From the NCBI GenBank assembly GCA_009787405.1, contig WRGA01000117.1, positions 1 to 63,548 of the forward strand: a stretch of 63,548 nt of DNA. The letters are read 5' to 3'. This document shows, piece after piece, positions 27,699 to 37,015 of the stretch (the first letter of the stretch is position 1; each line of letters begins with the position of its first letter). The position numbers and the translations under genes are program-made. Under the pieces are notes generated by a model. It was given only the letters and a program-made list of their open reading frames with translations. It had not been told where the DNA came from and searched no databases. The DNA is from Candidatus Azobacteroides sp. Its GTDB lineage: Bacteria > Bacteroidota > Bacteroidia > Bacteroidales > WRGA01.

Positions 27699-28931
27699 TT
27701 AATACGTCAATCGGATACCGGCCTGAAGGTTGAAATTGAACGGGGAATTTTTCCGAATGGTTTTGACTTCACTGCCGTCATCAAAATAATATACGATTCC
27801 GGGCTCCAGGAATATTCCGAAATGATCGATCAACCGGTAATTAATACCGATATTGCCGAACACCGACCATTGTAATTCGGGAATATGCGGCGAGTCCGAT
27901 TTTCCGTCGTCAAATGTTTCTTCGGCATACACACATTTTTCCGGCATTCCGCCTGCCGAGAGATAAATCGAAAGATTTTGCGTATGGTAGAAAGAATAAA
28001 CGCCTTTTACGGACCATCCGATATAATTCAACCGGACATCTTTCTTGATGGGAATCATATTCGACGACCCTATCGTTGTTTCGGTCGAAGAAAGAAAAGT
28101 GTAAACCAATCCGCTCTCCAAAGCCCATTTTTCATTGAGATGTTTTCTTACGGAAATTCCCACTGAAACCGGAAACCGGTAAGTGACGTTTTCGGACATG
28201 ATATTGTTTTTATCCGTGAATTTAGCTGGAGCATAAATATCCGCAACCGAATACGACAAACGTTCCCGCGCATCAGCGGAACCGGAAGAAATCGCTCCCG
28301 AATTTCCTACGGCAAGCGCAAACGATAAATTTTGTTTTTTCCCGGCCGGCGAAACCGGAGGCGGATTGTATGTTTTAACCGGTTCCAGCGACTGATCGCT
28401 TTTTTCCGGAGCGGACTCTTTTTGATGTGCTTCTTTATTTTCTCCGGCGTTTTGCTTCTTCTCTGTTGTATGTTCCGGATCAGTTGTCGGCGTTGTTTCG
28501 GCAATATTGTCGGTGATATTTACCGCAGGAAGCATTTGTTTTTCCGAACCGGTATTTTTTTTCGTCTCCGATTTTTCCGGGTGGCGTGTCTTTGCCGTTG
28601 CATCAGGCGTTTGCGCGGTTTCTTTTGCAATATTTTGAGGAATGTCCGTTTTTTCAACAATGGATTTGATCGGATCCATTGAAATAACATTTTTTACAAT
28701 CGGCCTGTCCGCAGCCGGTTTATGAAAGACCACAAACAATCCCGACCCGATAAGCAACGCAATTCCTGCCGCCGCGGCAATCATCCGTGCTCGAAGCGGG
28801 ATTATCCGGCGGGAAGGAATTTTCACGAGATCTTCTTCGATTTTATCCCATGTATCTTGATTCACGGGATAATCATAATCTTTTAACCTTATGCGGAAAA
28901 TATCGGTCAATATGTCATTTTTATCCTTCAT
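27699..28931 (-). CDS. Sigma-factor partner: inner-membrane-anchored protein with a C-terminal outer-membrane-barrel-like domain
   Basis: A 410-residue protein in three parts. Residues 1-45 are cytoplasmic and charged (IFRIRLKDYDYPVNQDTW), as in Bacteroidota proteins paired with ECF sigma factors. A membrane helix follows (about 47-66), then a long Pro/Thr/Lys/Glu-rich linker (about 70-195). The last 210 residues look like an outer-membrane barrel of the PF13568 type and end in an aromatic residue (I-R-L-T-Y). The gene overlaps the sigma-factor gene by 11 nt. The N-terminal part probably acts as an anti-sigma factor; the barrel may sense or reach the outer membrane. That is inference from architecture. 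Confidence 0.75.
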   Translation of the reverse strand: MKDKNDILTDIFRIRLKDYDYPVNQDTWDKIEEDLVKIPSRRIIPLRARMIAAAAGIALLIGSGLFVVFHKPAADRPIVKNVISMDPIKSIVEKTDIPQNIAKETAQTPDATAKTRHPEKSETKKNTGSEKQMLPAVNITDNIAETTPTTDPEHTTEKKQNAGENKEAHQKESAPEKSDQSLEPVKTYNPPPVSPAGKKQNLSFALAVGNSGAISSGSADARERLSYSVADIYAPAKFTDKNNIMSENVTYRFPVSVGISVRKHLNEKWALESGLVYTFLSSTETTIGSSNMIPIKKDVRLNYIGWSVKGVYSFYHTQNLSIYLSAGGMPEKCVYAEETFDDGKSDSPHIPELQWSVFGNIGINYRLIDHFGIFLEPGIVYYFDDGSEVKTIRKNSPFNFNLQAGIRLTY

Positions 28932-29472
28932 TCAATTTGATATAATCGTTGATTTTTTTGGCTAAGATGAGTTTGGCCCGGGCAAGTTGCGACCTTGAGG
29001 AGCTTTCGTTGATTCCCAGAATTTTTCCGATTTCTTTATGAGACATTTCTTCAAAAGTATAAAGATTGAATACCGTGCGGTAACCGGCCGGAAGTTCTGA
29101 TATGAAATTCATTAAAACGGCATCGGGAATCCTGTCCGTTTCTTTTTCATCTTCGATCATTTCGACCTGAAGTCTCTCGTCCAATGCAACAACATTTTTC
29201 CGGGCATTACTTTTCCGTAAATATTCGAGAGCCGTATTGGTGAATATTTTGCTCATCCATGCACAAAGAGAATTTTCTCCTTTATATTGAAACGAATGTA
29301 TCGACTCGAAAACTTTGATGAATCCGTCATGCAAAAGGTCTTGAGATATTTCCGCATCTGCCGTATAACGAAAACAAATCCCCATCATTCGTTGTGCATA
29401 AAGTTCATAAAGCTTTTTTCGCGCCGTATTATCTCCATTTTTGCAGGCATCGACGAGCTTTATTTCATTCAT
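28921..29472 (-). CDS. ECF-family RNA polymerase sigma factor
   Basis: A 183-residue sigma-70 family protein. Region 2 is visible at about residues 18-62 (C-F-R-Y-T-A-D-A-E-I-S-Q-D-L-L-H-D-G-F-I-K-V-F) and region 4 at about 120-175 (F-N-L-Y-T-F-E-E-M-S-H-K-E-I-G-K-I-L-G-I-N-E-S-S). It would direct a small regulon under control of the membrane protein encoded just downstream with an 11-nt overlap. An inverted repeat lies upstream at 29507-29537. The regulon cannot be predicted, though the serpin gene lies next to it. Confidence 0.93.
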   Translation of the reverse strand: MNEIKLVDACKNGDNTARKKLYELYAQRMMGICFRYTADAEISQDLLHDGFIKVFESIHSFQYKGENSLCAWMSKIFTNTALEYLRKSNARKNVVALDERLQVEMIEDEKETDRIPDAVLMNFISELPAGYRTVFNLYTFEEMSHKEIGKILGINESSSRSQLARAKLILAKKINDYIKLNEG

Positions 29473-29506
29473 GGGTCAATGCATATCAATTCTTACATAA
29501 AGATAA

Positions 29507-29537
29507 CAAATTTCGGCATTTAATTGCCGGAAATTTG
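29507..29537. promoter_or_regulatory. Inverted repeat upstream of the ECF sigma gene
   Basis: CAAATTTCGGCA (29507-29518) and TGCCGGAAATTTG (29525-29537) are inverted arms with one extra base and a 6-nt centre. A possible -7 box (TATCTTTA, minus strand, 29498-29505) lies beside it. It could be an operator for autoregulation or the end of the serpin transcription unit's upstream region; I cannot decide. Confidence 0.45.
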
Positions 29538-29576
29538 TATCATTTTATGCATCGATTTATCATGTATGCTTGAAAA

Positions 29577-30812
29577 TTACGGTTTTTCTATTTTTCCGAT
29601 GAATAAAATGACCCTTGTGCTTTTTTCGCGAATGGCGAAAATAAACGGTCTGTCGACAATATAATTCACGGTGACCGGATCGGGTTTAATGCTTGTAGTA
29701 ACCACTTCGACAGCAGTAACCGCAGCAGCCTCGGTTCCTTCTTCGTTGACTTCCACAAATGTTTTATGAATGACTTGCGAGATCGATACCGGCATTGTGC
29801 TGATCCCCGAAAAATCGGCAAGATCCGTAAACGGGATTCTCATTCCCATATCGGGCAAAATATATTCATGCAATTTATATTCGCATTCCGTTTTAAACTT
29901 CGGAAGCCTTAAATTGACATTCGCAAGGCGCATCCCTGAGAGAGCGGTATTCCAGTTGTCGTTGTTCAGATTTGACATTACTTCGTCGATTGTTTTCCCT
30001 TCATGCGGAAGCATGGTTATCATGCTGAATGCCTTGTTCCCGTAAGGCAACTCCAAATAATCCGCATCTTCACCGGAAAAATAATTGAAATCAGAGTTTT
30101 GGTTCATCATCGGCACTTTCAAAACATGATCTCCGGCATAAAAATCATTATCGGAAGTGGCATTTTTGTCAAATTTCGAACACCATATTCCTTTAAAATA
30201 GACGGCATTGATCAAATACATAATGGCATCGCCGGGAATGTTATTCAGAATCTCGGGAATTTTGTTTTGGGTATTTTCAGCGCACCAATTATTGATTTGT
30301 TTAACCGTATTCGGATGGTTGAAATCGACTTCTTTTATTTCCGCATTGAAATTGATTTTGTTGATTTGCAGAAAATCTTGTTTGACGGGAAAACCCGATC
30401 TGTTCCAAATCGAATTCGCAATGGCGATTTTAGTGGACGGATCCACGCTAAGCAACGCTTCCCGTAACGTTTTGCAATAATCGTTGATCTCGTCGGATGA
30501 AAATCCTGAAATGTGCAAAGCGTTTTCGATTTCCGTGCGGGTTTCACCATACGCTCCGTTCAAGACCATGCTGAGGCACATGCTTACACTGAGAGGGGAA
30601 ACGAACACATTCGATTCTGTGTCAAATCGGTATGCCGTTTTGAAAAGATCAAAAGCAAAATCATTGTCCTGAACCACTTTTTGTTCCATGCCGGCTCTCA
30701 GCGAAATCGGCTTTGCATCGGGAATTACGAGATTTTCGTCACTGTCGGAACACGCTCCGAATAATAAAACGAAACCACACCATAAAGTCAAGGTCGTCAG
30801 CAGATTTTTCAT
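29577..30812 (-). CDS. Serpin-family protease inhibitor, lipoprotein
   Basis: A 411-residue serpin. The N-terminus is a lipoprotein signal with lipobox L-F-G-A-C (Cys at about residue 20), so it should be anchored at the membrane or on the surface. The body has the serpin core (N-V-F-V-S-P-L-S-V near residue 68). The hinge E-E-G-T-E-A-A-A is that of inhibitory serpins; counting from its Thr as P14 puts P1-P1' at Thr-Ser in V-V-T-T-S-I-K-P. The C-terminus has the usual D-R-P-F-I-F-A-I and I-G-K-I-E-K-P. It traps serine or papain-like proteases by one-time cleavage; host or competitor proteases are likely targets. Confidence 0.93.
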   Translation of the reverse strand: MKNLLTTLTLWCGFVLLFGACSDSDENLVIPDAKPISLRAGMEQKVVQDNDFAFDLFKTAYRFDTESNVFVSPLSVSMCLSMVLNGAYGETRTEIENALHISGFSSDEINDYCKTLREALLSVDPSTKIAIANSIWNRSGFPVKQDFLQINKINFNAEIKEVDFNHPNTVKQINNWCAENTQNKIPEILNNIPGDAIMYLINAVYFKGIWCSKFDKNATSDNDFYAGDHVLKVPMMNQNSDFNYFSGEDADYLELPYGNKAFSMITMLPHEGKTIDEVMSNLNNDNWNTALSGMRLANVNLRLPKFKTECEYKLHEYILPDMGMRIPFTDLADFSGISTMPVSISQVIHKTFVEVNEEGTEAAAVTAVEVVTTSIKPDPVTVNYIVDRPFIFAIREKSTRVILFIGKIEKP

Positions 30813-30963
30813 TTTTACGATTTTTTATGATAAGTAAATGTTATTTCAAATTACCGGATGTCAAAAAAATGAATATCAGAGTATTTTGACAAATCGAAGG
30901 CGAATCCCTATCCGAAACGCCTTCAATTCTGTCAAGAGTTTATTGTAAATAATTGATAGGGTT

Positions 30964-31671
30964 TTATTGATCAGACTTCAACGGCCAGGAAAGCGGATAA
31001 TTTTTAAATGATGCATACACGTCTTCACCGTTTCTCGTACCTGTTTTATATCTCATATACAAAAGCACTTCGTTGTCGGAAACTCTTATTTTCGGTATCG
31101 CGTCCGTCATGTCAATGGCAAACCGGGTGGTAATGGTTGTCAAATCTCCGGTCGGTGTATTTATTTTTTTGTTTTTGAGATATAGAATCGGAATATTCTT
31201 TTCGCCGGCTAACGAATCGGTGTTGCAAATCAGTTCGTAATCATACGTTTGATTTTCGGACGCTTTGTGGGTAAATTCAAAAAATAACACCTTTCCGATA
31301 TACCGGTTGTATAATACGGCGGAAACGATCGAGTCATTGTAAGTATCGGTCAGCTCTCCTTCTTTTACGATTACCGCCTTACCGCCGATTGCTTTATACG
31401 TGAAATTCGTGGCGGTTATGTCGCCGGCTTTGGACTGATTGTTGTAGTCGATGACAGCGTTTATCCATAAATAATCGCCGTCATGAATTGTATCGCCCAA
31501 TGCTGCAACAGAAAATTCTCCGAAAGCGGTTTCAATTTTCGGCTGATTTCCTGCATATCGGGCAATGGCAGGTTCTCCTTGAAGATACAGAACAGGTTCT
31601 TTATCTTTCAAACAACTTGTAAAAACGATGAATGACGCACAAATGAATGTAATTTTAAACAATCGTTTCAT
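30964..31671 (-). CDS. Lipoprotein of unknown function, paralogue 1
   Basis: A 235-residue lipoprotein with lipobox V-F-T-S-C (Cys at about residue 20) and a beta-rich body. It shares layout with the lipoprotein encoded at 32527-33273: an opening Q-G-E-P-A-I-A-R-Y-A-G-N-Q-P versus [13 protein letters not shown], a Y-N-N-Q-S versus Y-N-Q-S-S motif, and a similar end. It resembles NigD-like lipoproteins of Bacteroides, whose function is unknown. The two paralogues flank rnhB. Confidence 0.75.
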   Translation of the reverse strand: MKRLFKITFICASFIVFTSCLKDKEPVLYLQGEPAIARYAGNQPKIETAFGEFSVAALGDTIHDGDYLWINAVIDYNNQSKAGDITATNFTYKAIGGKAVIVKEGELTDTYNDSIVSAVLYNRYIGKVLFFEFTHKASENQTYDYELICNTDSLAGEKNIPILYLKNKKINTPTGDLTTITTRFAIDMTDAIPKIRVSDNEVLLYMRYKTGTRNGEDVYASFKNYPLSWPLKSDQ

Positions 31672-31894
31672 ATTCAGGAAATTTAGAATTTGGATTAAAG
31701 GTCTATTTTATGCATAAGAGGTGCATTTTCACATTGATAAAAATGCAATGATTCGAAAAACGCTGCATGGCGACCTTCTGATTTAACGTTTTTTAGAGAA
31801 TATATTCCGGATTTGTTTGTCTTGCCATTTCGAGAGGAATAAAATCGCACAGATTGTGCCGATTAACGCACAAAATATATCCGAAATAATGATT

Positions 31895-32542
31895 TCAAAA
31901 AATTGTAGGGTACTTGCCGGTTTTATTTGTCTTTGGCGTTATATTCCGGCTGCCCGACAAATTAAACGATTTGCGGTGATAAGGTGTAATCCCGGCTTCT
32001 GAAATGGATTGCCGGTGTTTTGAGGTCGGATAACCTTTATTTTTGTCCCAATCATAGAAAGGATATTCCCGGTGCAAATTGCACATGTAATCGTCCCGGC
32101 AGGTTTTGGCCAAAACCGATGCCGCCGCGATCGACAAGTATTTCCCGTCTCCTTTCACCACACAGGTATACGGTATCTGCCGGTAAGGCTTGAATCTGTT
32201 CCCGTCGATCAGCAAATGTTCCGGTTGTATCGTCAATTGATCGATAGCCCGATGCATCGCCAGAAAAGAAGCGTTCAGAATATTGATTTCATCGATTTCT
32301 TCGGGAGAAACAATTCCCACGGCAAAACTCAACGCCTGTTGTTCGATGACAGCCCGGAGCCGGTAACGGGTTTTTTCCGAAAGCTGTTTGGAATCATTCA
32401 ATTCTTCGCAAACAAAATCGGGCGGTAAAATAACGGCTCCCGCAAAAACGGCTCCGGCCAGGCATCCTCTTCCGGCTTCGTCGCAACCGGCTTCAATGGT
32501 GTCCGGATTTAAAAAGGGACTGAGTATTAATTTTTTTCCCAT
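31895..32542 (-). CDS. rnhB: Ribonuclease HII
   Basis: A 215-residue enzyme that cuts the RNA strand of RNA-DNA hybrids, including single ribonucleotides in DNA. The catalytic start G-C-D21-E22-A-G-R-G is present, as is L-L-I-D-G-N in the middle. Length is normal for the family. Its 5' end overlaps the 3' end of the upstream lipoprotein gene by 16 nt, so it is probably translated from the lipoprotein transcript. Confidence 0.97.
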   Translation of the reverse strand: MGKKLILSPFLNPDTIEAGCDEAGRGCLAGAVFAGAVILPPDFVCEELNDSKQLSEKTRYRLRAVIEQQALSFAVGIVSPEEIDEINILNASFLAMHRAIDQLTIQPEHLLIDGNRFKPYRQIPYTCVVKGDGKYLSIAAASVLAKTCRDDYMCNLHREYPFYDWDKNKGYPTSKHRQSISEAGITPYHRKSFNLSGSRNITPKTNKTGKYPTIF

Positions 32543-33273
32543 AAGACGTTGTCTGAAAACAAGGTCTTGTATGTTACATTTCCGTTTTCGTCAATCGACG
32601 ATGCATACTTCAAATCATAGGTGATTTGGTCGCGATTTTTCAGGATTCCTTCCCGGTCGATAAAATCATTTAAATTTACGGCTATCGGGGAGGTTGTTGA
32701 TTGATTGGCTCCGGAACCGGAGGTCGTTATTTTTGCCTTGAGATAAAATGTGAATTTGTTGTTTTCTGTTTCCGCCGGCAAATAAATCAACTCAAAATCT
32801 GTTACTTGATCCGCTTGATCCGAAATACCGGGAAAGAGGAACCACGTATTTTCGATTCGGTCTGTAGCATTTTGTTGATCGGCGGAAAATGATATCGGGA
32901 GAATATAATCGTCTTTTTCTGTATCCTTTTCTGAAATGCCATACTCCGGTAGCCAATTAAATCCTTGAAAACTTCCTGTGATATATTGTGTAGAAGATTG
33001 GTTGTAATCATTGTACAAAAAAGAAACATAAACAGGAGTTCCTGCCGGATCGGTCAATTTATCCAACTGGCTCGAATAAAGCAAATTCGGATAGGATTGA
33101 ATTGATACAGTCTGCACCACCGGTTTTCCGCCGTAATATTGGATGAGGGCCGGGCCGGAATAAGAGCTTGTGAACGTATCGCCGTCGTCTTCGTTATTAA
33201 GACAAGAGGTAAAGACCGGGGAAAATAAAATAACGGAGAAAAATGAGAATGCGCTAAACTTGAATGCTTTCAT
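32527..33273 (-). CDS. Lipoprotein of unknown function, paralogue 2
   Basis: A 248-residue lipoprotein with lipobox V-F-T-S-C (Cys about residue 24) followed by an acidic stretch (NNEDDGD) that in Bacteroidota can act as a surface-export signal. The body is beta-rich and related to the lipoprotein at 30964-31671. No enzymatic motif is visible. It precedes and overlaps rnhB by 16 nt. Confidence 0.75.
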   Translation of the reverse strand: MKAFKFSAFSFFSVILFSPVFTSCLNNEDDGDTFTSSYSGPALIQYYGGKPVVQTVSIQSYPNLLYSSQLDKLTDPAGTPVYVSFLYNDYNQSSTQYITGSFQGFNWLPEYGISEKDTEKDDYILPISFSADQQNATDRIENTWFLFPGISDQADQVTDFELIYLPAETENNKFTFYLKAKITTSGSGANQSTTSPIAVNLNDFIDREGILKNRDQITYDLKYASSIDENGNVTYKTLFSDNVLWEKN

Positions 33274-33519
33274 ATTTTTTTGATTAAAATTGGGTTTATA
33301 ATGAGTGAAAATGCATGAAAAAAAATTACAAAACTTCTTAGAAATTGTTTAAAATTTAAACCGGCGTCAATATAAAATTTAAACAACCTCTTAAGGTTTT
33401 AAAATTTATTCCCGGCCTTCGCCCGCATAACGGCTGACTCAAAAGCAAAAGTAACAATATATTCCGGACTTCATGCTACAATTGCCGAATTTCGGAAAAA
33501 TTACATTAAGTAAAGTCGG

Positions 33520-34389
33520 TTATTTTTGATTTTCAATCCCGGAATGTTGTGCAGAAAGATGATTTTCGATTTTTTCTTCGAAAGGTTCTATTTCTTCCGG
33601 TTGTATGATTAATCCGGATTCCTCGACTTGTTCCCGGGAGATGATTTCCTCAATGAAATTTTTGTCGGAATTGACTTTTTTCAATGCGATTTGCGCCGCG
33701 TTTTGTTGTGATTCTTTTTTGGAATACCCGATACCGATTCCTGCCGAAAGGCCTCCGATCATGATACGGGTTTGAAAAATCGGATTATGATCGTTGTCCG
33801 TAAATGATTCGATCAGTTCAAACTCGATGTTTATTTTTCGTTTTTGGCTCCATTCGATCAATCTTGACTTGAAATTCACTTCTTTTTTGGCTACGGATTC
33901 GATATTCAGGAAACGATCCAGAATTTTTTTCTCGATGAATTTCTTGCATTTTTTGTAGCCTTTATCCAGATAAATGGCCCCGATCAATGCTTCCAGCGCA
34001 TTGCCGTAAATGTAGTTGTTGTGTGTGGTTGATTTTAAAGAGGAAATGATCAGCTTATCCAATCCCATTTCCAATGCGATTTTATTGAGACTTTCGCGTT
34101 GAACGATCTTGGATCGTGTATTGGTCAAAAAACCTTCCCTTTTCTTTTTGAAATGATGAAAAAGAATATCCGCAACAATGGCATCCAAAATGGCATCCCC
34201 CAAAAATTCCAGCCGTTCGTTATTCTTGTTGCCTTTGTCGTTTTTTACGAAAAAAGATTTATGAAGCAAAGCTTCCTCGTACAACTTAATATCGCCGGGA
34301 TAAAATCCGAGGATTTTATAAAATGAAAAATAAGATTTTTGAGAAGATTTTCCCAAAAATCTTATTTTATTATGTAAATGTGTAAACAC
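33520..34389 (-). CDS. rnc: Ribonuclease III
   Basis: A 289-residue double-strand-specific endoribonuclease for rRNA and mRNA processing. The signature N-E-R-L-E-F-L-G-D-A is at about residue 57, and a dsRNA-binding domain occupies about residues 165-238 (KSRLIEW and the QQNAAQIALKK helix). The chain continues about 45 residues past it with an acidic tail not found in E. coli RNase III. It is third in the acpP-fabF-rnc operon, 3 nt after fabF. Confidence 0.96.
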   Translation of the reverse strand: MFTHLHNKIRFLGKSSQKSYFSFYKILGFYPGDIKLYEEALLHKSFFVKNDKGNKNNERLEFLGDAILDAIVADILFHHFKKKREGFLTNTRSKIVQRESLNKIALEMGLDKLIISSLKSTTHNNYIYGNALEALIGAIYLDKGYKKCKKFIEKKILDRFLNIESVAKKEVNFKSRLIEWSQKRKINIEFELIESFTDNDHNPIFQTRIMIGGLSAGIGIGYSKKESQQNAAQIALKKVNSDKNFIEEIISREQVEESGLIIQPEEIEPFEEKIENHLSAQHSGIENQK

Positions 34390-34392
34390 GAC

Positions 34393-35655
34393 TTACCCTT
34401 TATACTTTTTCACAATCACACCGGCATTGTGGCCTCCGAATCCGAATGTGTTGGACAAAGCGGCATTAACGGTACGTTTTTGCGCTTTATTGAAAGTAAA
34501 ATTCAAATTGTAATCGACTTCCGGATCTTTATCTCCTTCTTCAAAATTAATGGTGGGAGGAACAATGTCATTCAGCACCGAAAGTGTCGAAAACAATGCC
34601 TCAATAGCTCCGGCTGCACCCAGCAAATGACCGGTCATTGATTTGGTCGAACTGATGTTCAATGCGTAAGCCTGTTCGCCGAAGACCGCTTTGATCGCTT
34701 TCATTTCGGAAACATCTCCCACCGGGGTTGATGTTCCGTGCACATTAATATAATCAATGTCTTCGGGGTGCATGTTTGCATCTTCCAATGCATTTTTCAT
34801 CACCAAAATCGCGCCCAACCCATCCGGATGCGAGGCGGTCAGGTGGTAAGCGTCGGCAGACATACCTGTCCCCGCCACTTCGGCATAGATTTTTGCACCG
34901 CGTGCCTTGGCATGTTCTAATTCTTCCAATATCAAACAAGCGCTTCCTTCGCCCATCACAAAGCCGTCTCTGCTTTTGCTGAACGGCCGCGATGCTCCCT
35001 TGGGATTGTCATTGCGGGTGGACAACGCATGCATGGCATTGAATCCGCCCACGCCCGAAGGACAAACTGCTGCTTCGGCTCCTCCGGCTACAATAGCCGT
35101 TGCTTTTCCCAACCGGATCAGGTCGAATGCAATTCCCAGCGCGTGCGTCGATGAAGCACATGCCGAAACGGCGCTCATGTTCGGGCCGTGTAATCCGTAT
35201 ACCATTGAAATGTGTCCGGCTGCGATGTCCGCAATCATTTTGGGAATAAAAAACGGATTGAAGCGGGGACCGGCCTCAATATTGGTATAATAGGCGCTTA
35301 CTTCTTCTTCGAATGTTTTGATGCCGCCGATTCCCGCCGAGAAAATAACACCGATTTTGTCGAGATTTTCTTTTTCAAGATCCAATCCCGAGTCTGTGAT
35401 GCCTTCCATGGCAGAAGCCAATGCGAATTGCGCATAACGATCGTACTTACGGATTTCTTTGCGATCGAGAAATTTCGACGGATCGAAATTTTTTACTTCA
35501 CAGGCAAATTGTGTTTTGAATTTTGAAGCATCAAACAAAGTAATAGGGCCGGCGCCACTTACTCCGGCAAGTGCATTTTTCCATGTTTCTTCAACATTTG
35601 CACCCAGCGGAGTAACTGCCCCTAACCCTGTTACTGCGACTCTTTTTAATTCCAT
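34393..35655 (-). CDS. fabF: Beta-ketoacyl-ACP synthase II
   Basis: A 420-residue condensing enzyme for fatty-acid chain elongation. The nucleophile is C166 in S-A-C-A-S-S-T-H; the two histidines are in N-V-H-G-T-S-T-P and G-H-L-L-G-A-A-G, and the C-terminus has SNTFGFGGHN. It lies 18 nt after acpP and 3 nt before rnc, the standard Bacteroidota arrangement. Confidence 0.97.
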   Translation of the reverse strand: MELKRVAVTGLGAVTPLGANVEETWKNALAGVSGAGPITLFDASKFKTQFACEVKNFDPSKFLDRKEIRKYDRYAQFALASAMEGITDSGLDLEKENLDKIGVIFSAGIGGIKTFEEEVSAYYTNIEAGPRFNPFFIPKMIADIAAGHISMVYGLHGPNMSAVSACASSTHALGIAFDLIRLGKATAIVAGGAEAAVCPSGVGGFNAMHALSTRNDNPKGASRPFSKSRDGFVMGEGSACLILEELEHAKARGAKIYAEVAGTGMSADAYHLTASHPDGLGAILVMKNALEDANMHPEDIDYINVHGTSTPVGDVSEMKAIKAVFGEQAYALNISSTKSMTGHLLGAAGAIEALFSTLSVLNDIVPPTINFEEGDKDPEVDYNLNFTFNKAQKRTVNAALSNTFGFGGHNAGVIVKKYKG

Positions 35656-35673
35656 AAATTGAAAAAATCGAAT

Positions 35674-35910
35674 TTACTTAACGTTCGCTTCGATATAAGA
35701 GATGGCATCGCCTACAGTAGCAATTTTCTCGGCCTGATCATCAGGAATTTGGATACCGAATTCTTTTTCAAAATCCATAATCATTTCCACGGTATCCAGT
35801 GAATCTGCTCCCAAGTCGTTAGTAAAGCTCGCTGTAGGAGTAACTTCTGACTCTTCTACACCCAATTTATCTACAATGATCGCTTTTACTTTTGATGCAA
35901 TTTCGGACAT
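35674..35910 (-). CDS. acpP: Acyl carrier protein
   Basis: A 78-residue acidic protein that carries growing acyl chains on phosphopantetheine. The attachment site is S37 in [11 protein letters not shown] start at 35910 (M-S-E-I-A-S-K-V), the usual N-terminus; an in-frame ATG at 35964 would add 18 residues and lies at the predicted -7 box, so it cannot be used. First gene of acpP-fabF-rnc. Confidence 0.97.
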   Translation of the reverse strand: MSEIASKVKAIIVDKLGVEESEVTPTASFTNDLGADSLDTVEMIMDFEKEFGIQIPDDQAEKIATVGDAISYIEANVK

Positions 35911-35961
35911 AATTTTAAATTTTTGAATTAGTAATGAATTAGTTTCTTTATTTTTGCGTTG

Positions 35962-35993
35962 CAAAGGAACAAATTTTTTCCGAATAATTGCAA
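35962..35993 (-). promoter_or_regulatory. Promoter of acpP-fabF-rnc
   Basis: On the minus strand TTG (35991-35993) is followed after 21 nt by TTCCTTTG (35962-35969), one mismatch from TAnnTTTG. Transcription would begin near 35955, about 45 nt before the acpP start codon. Confidence 0.45.
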
Positions 35994-36061
35994 CCTTTGC
36001 TGTATAAATTAATTAAAACATGCACGTTTCCCGACTTTTTGTGCATAAATGACTTGGGAAT

Positions 36062-36631
36062 ATGAAAAAAAGAATTGCCGTTTTGGCTTCAGGTTCCGGC
36101 TCAAATGCCGAGAACATTGCAAATTACTTTTCGAATCATGAACTCATTGAAGTTTCTTTGTTTATTTCGAATAAAAAAGATGCTTTTATTCACCGGCGCG
36201 CCGAGAAATTGAACATCCCTTGTTATTATTTCCCGACGAAGCAATTTAATGAGACCGACGATGTTTCGGGACTTTTAAAAAAAGAACGGATTGATCTCAT
36301 CGTTCTTGCCGGATTTTTGTTGAAAATACCCGAAAATATGTTGCGTGCATTTCCGGATGCCATCATTAATATCCATCCGGCATTATTGCCTAAATTCGGC
36401 GGCAAGGGAATGTACGGAGACCATGTGCACCGCGCCGTTGTCGCTGCCGGAGAAGAACAGTCCGGCATTACCGTACATTATGTCAATGAAAATTATGATG
36501 AAGGAAAAATCATTTTTCAGGCAACCTGCGAAATCTTGCCCGGCGATACTCCCGAAGACGTGGCCCGAAAAGTTCACGCTTTGGAATATAAACATTTTCC
36601 GTGCGTGATAGAAAAAGTTTTGAACGCTTGA
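36062..36631 (+). CDS. purN: Phosphoribosylglycinamide formyltransferase
   Basis: A 189-residue enzyme adding a formyl group from 10-formyl-tetrahydrofolate to GAR, third step of purine synthesis. Signatures are the A-S-G-S-G-S-N phosphate loop near residue 9, the catalytic stretch N-I-H-P-A-L-L-P-K-F near residue 100 and the Asp in D-E-G-K-I-I-F-Q. It is divergent from acpP, and their promoters share the 150-nt gap. Confidence 0.96.
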   Translation: MKKRIAVLASGSGSNAENIANYFSNHELIEVSLFISNKKDAFIHRRAEKLNIPCYYFPTKQFNETDDVSGLLKKERIDLIVLAGFLLKIPENMLRAFPDAIINIHPALLPKFGGKGMYGDHVHRAVVAAGEEQSGITVHYVNENYDEGKIIFQATCEILPGDTPEDVARKVHALEYKHFPCVIEKVLNA

Positions 36632-36695
36632 CCATTCATTAAACATTATATTGATTAAATAATAACGGTATTGTTAATCTTATATAGATTTAAAA

Positions 36696-36857
36696 TAAAA
36701 ACCTTATCTTCTAAAAACCCCTTTAGTAGCTTAGCAGCCGATACCATGCAACCCGGTCTCACCCTTATTTAAATACAATAAATGTTGATAAAATCCCCTG
36801 AAATAAGCGGATAAGGGCAGAGATCAGATGGATTTACCGGGCTGCTGAGGGAATTAC
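36696..36857 (+). repeat. Palindromic intergenic element, copy 1
   Basis: The left part resembles the element at 62991-63151 in the same orientation: AAAAACCTTAT, then a CCCCT block, then CTTA-CAGC. Inside it CTTAGCAGCC (36730-36739) pairs with GGCTGCTGAG (36840-36849) with one G-U pair, enclosing a weaker inner pair. The right end has diverged from copy 2. It fills most of the 384-nt gap between purN and the DUF4834 gene, where I see no coding sequence. It could be a MITE-like repeat or a structured RNA. Confidence 0.55.
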
Positions 36858-37015
36858 AAAAACAAGAGTTGTCTATATCTATTTTAACAATGCCCTGATA
36901 ACGATGCTGATTATCAATTTGTTTAATATCTAAAAATTGCTTATTCTATATAAACTTAATCGTCGACAATTTTCAGCGGTCAACCGGTGAAGTTTTTTCA
37001 ACAGGGAGCATCCGG

